IMG/VR virus record: IMGVR_UViG_3300004463_000172
Coordinates: 1-49,710 of that record
DNA from: a virus
DNA: 49,710 nucleotides
Reading direction: 5' to 3' (one strand)
The notes beneath the pieces were generated by a model. It did not search any database and had not been told where the DNA came from. It saw nothing but the letters and a program-made list of their open reading frames with translations. The translations under genes and the position numbers were made by a program. Position 1 is the first letter of the stretch, and every line of letters starts with the position of its first letter. Shown piece by piece: positions 9,001-17,100 of the stretch.

Positions 9001-9466
9001 CACTCGCTATGCCGACCTGACGCTGGTCGCCGGCACCGACAGCCTGGGGGTCAATGACGATTGGCAATACAGCTACCGCGCGCCGAGCAACATGCTGTTC
9101 GCGCGGCGCTTCGTCAAAACCGACGGCAGCAAGCGGCGCTACGACCCGGCGCCGGTCACCTTCCGCACCGGCAGCGACGCCAGCGGCACGCTGATCTACA
9201 CCGATGCCGCGGTCGATGACTTCGCGCTGGAATACACGGTGCGGGTGAGCTGCGTCGCCACCGCCGGCGATGCGCTCTTCCGCTCGGCGCTGGCCTGGAA
9301 GCTGGCGCACGAGCTCGCGCCGGGCCTCGCGCGCGACGAAAAGAAAGTAGCGTTCGCCTGGGGCATGTTCGAGCGGCAAATCCGGATCGCCGAGGCGGTC
9401 GCGGCCAACGAGTCGCAGCACGAGGACGACCAGCCCGACGCGCCCTGGATTGAGGCGCGCGACTGA
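6086..9466 (+). CDS. Lectin-like protein fused to tail tubular protein A domain
   Basis: 1,126 residues. The N-terminal 330 residues include a beta-sandwich region resembling concanavalin/LamG folds (residues about 160-330, with LALQITPSGQ-type strands, LDLNRWYRLDILQEFG and CKLYLNNVQ). Long beta-rich, Gly/Ala/Thr-rich stretches follow to about residue 875. A Pro/Glu/Asp linker (about 880-910) leads to a C-terminal domain (about 912-1126: VNIALSRLGITKQLVSV, YVEAVEATLRAFPWPFATRY, DALFRSALAWKLAHELAP, FERQIRIAEAVAANE). This matches tail tubular protein A, the T7 gp11-like portal adaptor, which in the relatives I know is a separate gene of about 200 residues. No frame break is visible across the linker. 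It may display a carbohydrate-binding head close to the portal ring. Confidence 0.75.
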   Translation: MATKTVILQYQINLTNAAQVAALQNQPMPGGAVGAVIKAPDQAAIDYKPTGGSNLPLIIPPAEFVTPSISSQWFGTGDHFPTNVAKFDRKSGGWFGIPLLFGDTTHYYWRGLFVYSAPLVPESGQPGAPGEAEPISQRRWVDGFELPANGEGGTATTDRENARMASRHADGLGYALRGGTTGPTDKRAHTVAENQAGYTPTRSWERCYVRLVQKPAAATTFWRSHGSVESSTGIALQITPSGQIALNKVTNVGVYELLASTTALDLNRWYRLDILQEFGSGANCKLYLNNVQALNIISFSSGGMATAGRTHVSSEIGGCESGNTLSLDVDDWMCADWPSALNGLDWINGSRMVLVRPQGRASSDPAAWAGDHRTLMQQPATSAGQALTSSTSGGRLAVTTDAGYMVDTLPNTIGCAAVAVGLNNLRAGAANGQLGYKIGAAAEVLATITQSTTQAWQTVLYRPSGLTAAFALAPLELIHTKGADANASSVYGLFAVAEVLGIFGAEDKPTSVADLAIQPGHSGIHNAPYPRSPWAQLGQPPQSPVAIITGTYTGTGAGQDLVFKFPVHFLRIRPLTGDTGGVTWWSSLMGPHPGSEEHPTAGLVPREETDLTFLPADGEDQQQTRYLVRLAGSNSQANAVGVTYSYLAVCDPGMRFLLNGALTGHVGTADLTTALVNTSFLPDFLWLFSERLGATSTARLHVKGPGNAAASVTTLSNAEVANALTMAAGQLVAKTAFYTINQPNQIAFAAFRMNDGSADPGMSRVVQITSYVGDGAASRTLALAPASGRRPMWALVAPASSAGAIFRDPSHTGTTSTQIPSTANPSTGITGAGIDSLSVGTALNGNGVAYNVISFPGDTVAGNNGFSVAGEQIPVDPAPPANGPWDPMPEDPDDPGPVVEPEPEVEPPEGADFEIDCVTETTKIVNIALSRLGITKQLVSVATDNRPEASQARLHYVEAVEATLRAFPWPFATRYADLTLVAGTDSLGVNDDWQYSYRAPSNMLFARRFVKTDGSKRRYDPAPVTFRTGSDASGTLIYTDAAVDDFALEYTVRVSCVATAGDALFRSALAWKLAHELAPGLARDEKKVAFAWGMFERQIRIAEAVAANESQHEDDQPDAPWIEARD

Positions 9467-9564
9467 TGATCTTTCCCTCGTTGACGATGCCCGAAGCGGT
9501 GTTCCTGAGCGTGCTCGCCATCCTCGTGGTGACGCTCTTCGTGCTGTCGCACCTGGATCGCTGA
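9466..9564 (+). CDS. 32-residue single-pass membrane protein
   Basis: ATG 9466 overlaps the previous stop TGA (9464-9466), and the stop at 9562-9564 abuts the next ATG at 9565. The product has one strong membrane segment (AVFLSVLAILVVTLFVL) followed by SHLDR. Coupling to tail tubular genes on both sides supports expression. It could be a small membrane effector, holin-like peptide or ejection helper. Nothing further can be said from sequence. Confidence 0.55.
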   Translation: MIFPSLTMPEAVFLSVLAILVVTLFVLSHLDR

Positions 9565-11730
9565 ATGGGCCAGCACGTCCTGCAGCGGTCGTTCCACGCC
9601 GGCGAGCTGGCGCCGGCGCTGCACCTGCGCGCCGATCAGGCGAAATATCAGGCGGGGCTGCGCACCTGCCGGAACTTCCTGATCCAGCGCCAGGGCGGGG
9701 CCGCCAACCGCGGGGGCTGGCGCTTCTGCCAGGCCTGCAAGACGACCAGCGCGACGGTCGGCCTCATCCCCTACATCACCGCGGACCCGGCCGACAGCCT
9801 GCTGCTCGAGCAGGGTGTCGGCTACATTCGGGTCTTCAAAGGCGGGGCCCCGCTCGAGGTCGACCTGGGCGACGTCGATGCGTGGGACAGCGGCACCGCC
9901 TTCGTCGTCGGCGACCTGGTGCAGCAGGGCGGCGTCGTCTACTACGCGGTCAAGGCGGGCACCAACCACGCGCCGCCGAATACGACCTACTGGCACGCCT
10001 GGAGCGGCACGACCTACGAGATCGGCGCGCCGTTCACGCATGTCATGCGTTGGCACCAGAGCGGGAACGTGATCACCCTGACGCACCGCCTCGAGGCGCC
10101 CTACGAGCTCGTCTACTTCGGGGATGCCAGCTGGGTGCTGCAGCCGGTGACCACGGTCTCGAGCCTGGCCGCCCCGACCGGGGTCGGCGTGACGCCGGGC
10201 GGCGTCGGCTCGCGCACCTACGCCTATGTGGTCACGGCCGTCAACGAGCGCGGCGAGGAAAGCGCGGCCTCGTCGCAGGTGGTGCTGGGCAGCGTCGCTG
10301 CGCCCACGGCCGACGCGCCGCATGTGGTGGATTGGGATCCGGTGACCGGCGCGGTCGAATACTACGTCTACGCCGACCCGTTCCAGAATGGCGTCTACGG
10401 CTACATCGGCTCGGCGACCGACGTGACGCTGCGCGACACCGGGATCACGCCCGACTTCGCGGTGACGCCGCCGGTGGCCCAGGACGACCTCTTCGCCGAC
10501 CCGGGCAGCTACCCGCATGTGAGCACCACCTACCAGCAGCGCCGCCTGTTCGCGCAGACCGTCGACGAGCCCGACGTCGTGCTCGGGTCGCGCACCGGGT
10601 TCCCCAGTAATTTCGGCATCAGCACGCCGCTGCAGGACGATGACGCGATCCGCTTCCGCCTCGCCGGCGCCTCGCAGCACGCGATCAACGCGCTGACGCC
10701 GCTCAAATCGCTGATCGTGCTGACGACCGGCGGCGAGTGGGTGATCGCCGGGCCGCGCGAGCCGCTGACGCCGGCCAACATCCCCGCCGATCAGGAGGGC
10801 TACATCGGCGCGGCCGACGTGCCGCCGGCGCTGATCGGCAACGGGATCCTCTACGTGCAGGCGCGCGGGCAGGTGGTCAGCGACCTGCGCTTCGATCAGC
10901 AGGTCGAAGGGATGGCCGGGCGCGACCTGACGGTGTGGGGCGCGCACCTGTTTGAAGACGCGACGATTACCGAGATCGCCTACCAGCAGAACCCGCACTC
11001 GATCGTCTGGTGCGTGCGCTCCGACGGCACCCTACTCGGGCTGACCTACCTGCGCGAGGAGGAGGTGTGGGGCTGGCACCGCCACGACACCGGCGCCAGC
11101 GGGCGCGTCGAGCACCTCTGCGTGGTGCCGGAAGGCGAGGAGGACGCGCTCTATGCCATCATCCGCCGGACGATCGGCGGGGCGGTAAAGCGGTATGTCG
11201 AACGGCTCGAGCGCCGGCAGTATGGGACCAGCGCCTTCTACGTCGACAGCGGGCTGACCTACGACGGCACGCCGGTCTCGACGATCGCCGGCCTCGGGCA
11301 CCTCGAGGGGCAGAGCGTCGTCGCGCTGGCCGACGGCGTCCCGCGCGGGCCGTTCACGGTCAGCGGCGGGACGATCGCGCTGGGGGTCAGCGCCTCGGTT
11401 GTGCAGGTCGGCCTGGCGATCACCGCCGACCTCGAGACGCTCGACCTCGACGTCAGCGGCAGCGACGTGCGGCCGCGCAAGAAGCGGGTGGGGCAGCTGA
11501 CGCTGCAGCTGCTGCGGGCCGACCGGCTGTTCCTTGCGGGGCCCGACGCCAGCACGCTGACGCGCAACACGGTGGGCGATTGGGAAGTGGCGTCGACCGA
11601 CTACACCGGCCAGGAGGCGCTGGTGCTGACGGCCGAGTATGGCGACTACGGGCGCGTCTGGATTCGCCAGGACCGGCCGCTGCCGCTGGCGGTGCTGGGC
11701 GTGGCGCCGCATGTCGAGATCGGAGGCTGA
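9565..11730 (+). CDS. Tail tubular protein B-like (nozzle) protein
   Basis: 721 residues. The N-terminus (SFHAGELAPALHLRADQAKY, then CRNFLIQRQGGAANRGGWRF) and the body (LIPYI near residue 65, RLFAQTVDEPDVVLGSRTG, STPLQDDDAIRFRLA, LTTGGEWVI) match the podovirus tail nozzle family (T7 gp12-like). An extra module at about 105-150 (FVVGDLVQQGGVVYYAVKAG...HAPPN) looks like a small chitin-binding-type carbohydrate module, and about 205-290 resembles an FN3 domain (TYAYVVTAVNERGEES). It follows the adaptor gene, as in other podoviruses. Confidence 0.8.
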   Translation: MGQHVLQRSFHAGELAPALHLRADQAKYQAGLRTCRNFLIQRQGGAANRGGWRFCQACKTTSATVGLIPYITADPADSLLLEQGVGYIRVFKGGAPLEVDLGDVDAWDSGTAFVVGDLVQQGGVVYYAVKAGTNHAPPNTTYWHAWSGTTYEIGAPFTHVMRWHQSGNVITLTHRLEAPYELVYFGDASWVLQPVTTVSSLAAPTGVGVTPGGVGSRTYAYVVTAVNERGEESAASSQVVLGSVAAPTADAPHVVDWDPVTGAVEYYVYADPFQNGVYGYIGSATDVTLRDTGITPDFAVTPPVAQDDLFADPGSYPHVSTTYQQRRLFAQTVDEPDVVLGSRTGFPSNFGISTPLQDDDAIRFRLAGASQHAINALTPLKSLIVLTTGGEWVIAGPREPLTPANIPADQEGYIGAADVPPALIGNGILYVQARGQVVSDLRFDQQVEGMAGRDLTVWGAHLFEDATITEIAYQQNPHSIVWCVRSDGTLLGLTYLREEEVWGWHRHDTGASGRVEHLCVVPEGEEDALYAIIRRTIGGAVKRYVERLERRQYGTSAFYVDSGLTYDGTPVSTIAGLGHLEGQSVVALADGVPRGPFTVSGGTIALGVSASVVQVGLAITADLETLDLDVSGSDVRPRKKRVGQLTLQLLRADRLFLAGPDASTLTRNTVGDWEVASTDYTGQEALVLTAEYGDYGRVWIRQDRPLPLAVLGVAPHVEIGG

Positions 11731-11733
11731 GCG

Positions 11734-12348
11734 GTGACGTTCACGACCTTGGCGATCGGGATGGCGATTGCCGGCGCGGCGACCGAGGCGGTCGGGCAGT
11801 GGCAGGCCGGCGGCGCGGCGATGCGCGCGGGCGAAGGGCAGCAGCGGGTGGCCGAGTCGCAGGCCGAGCTCGCCGACTACAACGCGCAGGTCGCGGACCT
11901 GCAGGCGAAGGACGCGATCGAGCGCGGCGCCGAGCAGGAGAGCCGCTTCCGCACGCAGGTGCGCGACCTGGTGGCGAAGCAGCGCACCGGGTTCGCGGCC
12001 GGCAGCATCGACGTGAACTACGGCTCGGCGGCCGCGGTGCAGGCCGATGCGACGATGCTCGGCGAGCTCGACGCGCGCACCATCCGCACCAACGCGATCC
12101 GCGAGGCCTGGGGCTTCCAGGTGCAGGGCGAGGATCTGCGGCGCCGCGCGCAGATCGCGCACCTCGAGGGGCGCATGGCGCTCGAGGAGGGCCGGCAGCG
12201 CCGCTCCGCCGCGCGCCTCGGCGCGGTGACCTCGCTGATTGGCGCCGGCGGCGATCTGATGCTGCGGCGCTACGGCATGAGCGACAGCAGCGGCGGCGGC
12301 GGGCTCGGGCCGCACCCGCTCGATAACCCGGCCTGGATGAACCACTGA
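11734..12348 (+). CDS. Internal virion protein, gp14-like
   Basis: GTG 11734, 204 residues. A short hydrophobic N-terminus (TLAIGMAIAGAATEAVGQW) is followed by a long Ala/Gln/Glu-rich helix (residues 30-160) and a Gly/Ser-rich tail. This pattern, with the core RTGFAAGSIDVNYGSA, is typical of the small internal virion protein (T7 gp14-like) that inserts in the host envelope during DNA ejection. Gene order after the nozzle and before two large core proteins supports this. The stop overlaps the next start (TGATG). Confidence 0.7.
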   Translation: MTFTTLAIGMAIAGAATEAVGQWQAGGAAMRAGEGQQRVAESQAELADYNAQVADLQAKDAIERGAEQESRFRTQVRDLVAKQRTGFAAGSIDVNYGSAAAVQADATMLGELDARTIRTNAIREAWGFQVQGEDLRRRAQIAHLEGRMALEEGRQRRSAARLGAVTSLIGAGGDLMLRRYGMSDSSGGGGLGPHPLDNPAWMNH

Positions 12349-14108
12349 TGCCGACCGTTCCCGTCTACGGCCCGCGGCGCGTCGAGACCCAGGCGCTGCC
12401 CGGGGTGCGCAAACAGGCGGCGCTCACCGAGCAGGCCGCCGGCGTCGGGGTGGAGTATGCGAAGGCGGGGCGCAGCGAGGCGCTCGGGCGCCTGGGCGAG
12501 ACCACGGGGCGCGTCGGGGCCGCCGCCTACACCGAGATTCAGCGCAAGGCCGAGGAACGCGCCACCGACGTCGCGCAGACGCTCGCCGACACCGAGCTGG
12601 CGAAGTGGCAGATCAAACGGCTGCACGACCCGGAGAGCGGCGCGCTGAACGTCCGCGGCCAGAACGCGATGGGCCTGCCCGAGCAGGTGATGGGGGAGTT
12701 CGACCAGGTCGCCGACCAGATCGAGGCGGGCCTGACGACCGACAAACAGCGGCAGATTTTCCGGCAGATCAAGAACAAGCGATCCCTCAACATGCTGCAG
12801 GTGCTCAGCGAGCATACCAGCCGCGAGATCACCCGCGTCGAGCAGGAGGGGCTGCAGGCGAAGATCGACAACACGCGCAGCCTGGTGGCGGCCAACGCGA
12901 CGCATCCCGACATCGTCGCGTCGGAAATCGACAGCACCGCGGCGGCGATCCGCGCGCACGGCCGCAACATGGGCCTCGACCTCGACACGATCGAGACGCA
13001 GATCGCGCAGATGGAAAGCGGCGCGTTTGCCACCGCCGTCGAGACGCTGGTCGACAACGGGGCGACGCCGGCGGCCAAGGCCTACTTCGACACCATCAGC
13101 AGCCGGATCACCGACCCGGAGCACCGCGACCGCCTGCAGAAAATGCTGGCGTCGCAGACCGAGCTCGATGAGGTGTTCGCGCAGGCCGACCGGATCATCG
13201 GCGAGGGCGGCGACGAGACGGCGCAGCTGGCGAAGGCGGCGAAGCTGCCGGCCAAGATCCGCCAGGGCGTCGAGCAGCGCATCGGCCAGAACCAGGCGCG
13301 GGTGAAGCAGGCGCAGCGCGAGCAGGAGTCGGACCAGCTGAAAGTGGCCTATGCCCGGCTGTTCAACGACGGCCGCGGCGGGGTGCCGGTCGAGAGCCTG
13401 CCGCCGTCGATGCGCGAGGCGCTCGCGGATCACATTCCCGCGCTGAAGTCCTTCGCCGACAGCATGGTCGACGGCGGCGGCGTGCAGAAGAGCGACCTGC
13501 GCGCCTTCTACACCATGCTCGACAACGCGCAGCGCGACCCGAAGACGTTCGCCTACCACACGACCCTCGAGCCGCTGCAGTCGGTGTTGACGCAGAGCGA
13601 CTACCGCAAGCTGAAGGATCTGCAGCTGGAGCTGCGCCAGGGCAAGCAGCCGAAGCAGCTCGAGGACGTCAGCAGCCGCAAGGAGGTCTTCGAGTCGACG
13701 CTGCGGGCCTACGGCATCGACACCGCGCGCGACGCCGACAAGCCGGGCACCGAGGCGGCCAACACGCTCTTCGAGGTGCGGCAGATGGTCGACCGGCGGG
13801 TCGAGGACGTCGAGGCCGGCGGCAAGCGCGTGACCGCGACCGAGTATCAGCAGATCGTCCACAACGTGCTGGCCGAGCAGTATCAGGCGCCGGCCTCCGG
13901 GTTCCGGCGCTTCTTCGAGGCGCTGGGCCTGCCGGCGCAGACGCGGCGCCTGGTCGAGGTGCGCTACGAGGACATCCCGCACAGCGAGCGGCTGGAGATC
14001 GAAGCCTCGCTCCGCCGGCGCGGGCGTCCGGTCAGCCCGCAGACGGTGCGGGATGCGTTCGTGGCGATCCGCGAAGACGAGGCCGCGCGCGAGAAGGTGC
14101 GGCGCTGA
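12348..14108 (+). CDS. Internal virion protein, gp15-like core/ejection protein
   Basis: 586 residues, ATG 12348 overlapping the previous TGA. Almost wholly helical and rich in Gln, Glu, Ala and Arg. Features include PVYGPRRVETQALPGVR at the N-terminus, a segment resembling phage ejection proteins (LHDPESGALNVRGQNAMGLP) and repeated helical pairs. The length and position fit the middle internal core protein, which forms part of the channel for genome ejection. No enzymatic motif seen. The stop overlaps ATG 14108. Confidence 0.7.
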   Translation: MPTVPVYGPRRVETQALPGVRKQAALTEQAAGVGVEYAKAGRSEALGRLGETTGRVGAAAYTEIQRKAEERATDVAQTLADTELAKWQIKRLHDPESGALNVRGQNAMGLPEQVMGEFDQVADQIEAGLTTDKQRQIFRQIKNKRSLNMLQVLSEHTSREITRVEQEGLQAKIDNTRSLVAANATHPDIVASEIDSTAAAIRAHGRNMGLDLDTIETQIAQMESGAFATAVETLVDNGATPAAKAYFDTISSRITDPEHRDRLQKMLASQTELDEVFAQADRIIGEGGDETAQLAKAAKLPAKIRQGVEQRIGQNQARVKQAQREQESDQLKVAYARLFNDGRGGVPVESLPPSMREALADHIPALKSFADSMVDGGGVQKSDLRAFYTMLDNAQRDPKTFAYHTTLEPLQSVLTQSDYRKLKDLQLELRQGKQPKQLEDVSSRKEVFESTLRAYGIDTARDADKPGTEAANTLFEVRQMVDRRVEDVEAGGKRVTATEYQQIVHNVLAEQYQAPASGFRRFFEALGLPAQTRRLVEVRYEDIPHSERLEIEASLRRRGRPVSPQTVRDAFVAIREDEAAREKVRR

Positions 14109-17100
14109 TGCTGCCCGAAGACGACGACCCGCCGGGCGCGCCCCCGCGTAGCCGCTACGATGACTTCTTCGACGAGCAGGATCGCCGGGAGGAGCGGCGC
14201 GTCCGCGCCAGTCTGATCCAGACCGCTGACACCTCACCCGATCGCGCCGCCGAAGCGCGCCGCCTGGCGATCCGCATGGGCGCCCCGGTGGCGATGGTCG
14301 AGGCCAACCTCGACGCCTTCCGGCAGCGCGACCAGGCCGAGAGCGTGCCGGCCGCGCGCATCGCCAAGGAGTCGCCGCACCTCGCCGGCTTCATCGGCCA
14401 GTCGCCCAACAACGCGGCGATCGTCAAGGACGACCTGCAGCAACTCGGGTTGCTCGAGTGGTTGGTCACCGCCCCGCAGCGCGCGGCGGCGCAGGGCTTC
14501 AACCAGATCACCTACGGTCGGCTGCGCCATCAGAGCCTGTTCCGCGACCTCACGCAGGAGGAGCGGGATCAGATGAACAGCGCGAAGCTGCACATGGAAG
14601 CCGGCGGCGAGCTCGGGGCCAGCGGCAGCTGGTTCCGCAGCGCGGTGACCGGCGCCAGCCAGCAGCTGCCGATCCTGCTCGGGGCGGGCTGGGGTGCGGC
14701 GACGCGCGGCGTGCAGGCGGCGGGGGTCGGGGCGGTCGCCGGCGCGGCGATCGGCGCGGGCGGCGGGCCGCTGGGCATGGCGCTCGGCATCGCCTCCGGC
14801 ATCGGCACCGGGCTGACGGTCGGGAGCCTCGCGGGCGGCGCGGAGTTCAGCTACGAGCTGGAGAGCGGGCTGGCCTACGACGAGTTCCTCAACTTCCGCG
14901 ATGAGCACGGCCTGCCGCTCGACCCGGCAGCGGCGAAGGGGGCGGCGCTGGCGGCCGGGGTGATCAACGCCGGCCTCGAGACGGCGGGCGGGTTCGTCCT
15001 GGCGCGCACCTTCAAGGCGCTGGGCCTCGAGCGGCTGTCGTCGGCCGGCGTGCGCTCGATCGTCAAGCAGGCGCTGCGGACGCCGACCGTGCGCGGCGCG
15101 ATCACCGACATGGTCAAGAGCTACGGCGGCGCGGTGACCGGTGAGGTGTCGACCGAGATCGCGCAGCGCGCCGTCACGATCATCGCCGGCGAGATGGCGA
15201 AGGGGCAGGCCCCGCAGGCGACGGTGCCCGGCCTCGTGCAGCCCGGCACGGTGAACCTCTACCAGCAGCCGGTCGTGCAGAACGCCGACGGGACGACGTC
15301 AACGGTCGACAGCTTGAGCGTCGGGCTGGATGGGCACGAGGTGCTCTTGCCCACGGTGACGCCGGATGGCCGCCACTTCACTGGCACGCCCGAGCAGGTG
15401 CAGGACGCCGCCATCGCCGAGTATCGGCGCACCGGGCGGCACCTCGGCATCTTCACAGACCCGGCGAGCGCCACGGCGTTCGCGCAGCAGCTGCACGAGG
15501 ACTTCGCCGCCGGCCACTACACCGGCACCGGCTACTTCCGGAGCGTCGCGCAGATTGCCACCGACCTCGCGCAGGAGGGGATTGGCGCGCTGCAGTCGAT
15601 GGCGCTCACCGTGCTGCCGGGCCCGCTGATCTCGGTCCACGCCGACCTCCGCCAGGCGAAGCGGGCCGCGCAGGCGCAGCAGTGGTTCCAGGCGCTCAGC
15701 GAGGGCGTCACGCAGTCGGCGACCGTCACCAAGATGCCGCAGGTGGCGCAGGAGCTGCTCGCGCAGGCGACCAAGGACGGCCCGCTCGAGCACACCTACG
15801 CGCCCACCGACAGCTTCGCGCAGTATTGGACGGAGCAGGGCGTCGACCCGCGCGCGATGGCGACCGAGCTCACCGGCGACGCCGACGCCTGGGACCGCGC
15901 GATCCGGCTGCAGGAAGACCTGCAGATCCCGACGTCGCGTTACGCGGTCAAGCTGGCCGGCACCGAGCATCACAAATTCTTCAGCCGCGAGCTGCGCCTC
16001 GGTGACCCCGACGCCTGGAACCAGCGCGAGGTCGAGGCCTACGTGGCCGCCGAGGCCGCCAAGCCGAAACCCGAGCCGGCCGCGCCGACCGCCGGCGACC
16101 TCTTCGAGGCCAAGATCGCCGAGCGCCTGACGGGTGCGGCGTTCACGCCGGGGCAGGCCGCCCCGATCGCGGCGCTCTACCGGCAGACCTACGAGCACGC
16201 GGCGGCCGAGCTGGGGCGCCCGCTCGAGCGCCTGGTCGAGGAGCAGGGCCTGCGGGAGGTGGTGCGGCCGGACGTGCCCCGGCCGGTCGAGCAGGTGATC
16301 GCCGAGGCCACGACCGCCGAGGTGCCCGCCGAGCGCCAGGCGGCCCCTGGGGCGCCCCAGGCGGCGCCAGCCACCGGTGCGCCCCAGGCGGCCGAAGGCC
16401 CCCAGGGCGCCCAGCCAGCCGCCACGGCGGCGTTCCTGGCCTACGGCCCCTCCGGCCCGCTCTACAACATCACCGGCGGTCCGCACGACCGCTCGACCGT
16501 CAGCGCCGCCAAGCTGACCGAGCTCGGCATAGCGGTGCCGGAGACGCCGGCGGACACCGGCGAGCGCCTGACCGGCGCCCAGCTGCGGGAACAGGCCGTG
16601 GCCGCCCGGGCGGCGCTCGAGACCAGCACGCCGCGCGCGGCCGTGTTAGCCCGGCTGATCGACGCCGCCCCGGAGGCCGACGCCGCGGCCGAGATTGCTG
16701 TCCAGCAGGTGGCGACCCGCGACCAGCCGATCGACTGGCGCGACCCGGTCGCCGCGGCCAAGCAGATGCTGGCCGAGGATCCGCAGATCATGGCGAAGGC
16801 CCGGGCGCTGGCGGAGCGCACCCGGGCCACGCGCAAGGAGGCGCCGCCGCGCGCCAAGAAGGGAGCGACCAGTGCCGCGCAAACTGCCGCCGCTGAAGCC
16901 GGGGCGGTCGTATCAGACCGTGTTGGCGAACAGCCTCCTGCTGGTGCGGGCGGGGCTGTCGAGGGGGGAGGCCCTGGCCGTGGCGCTGAACCACGCGGGG
17001 TATCGGCCTCCCTCCGGGGGATCCCCGAGCTCGACGAGGTCTTCGAGCGCCAGTCTCCCGAGCAGATTGCCGCCCGCCTGACGCCCGAGGTGCTGGCCGA

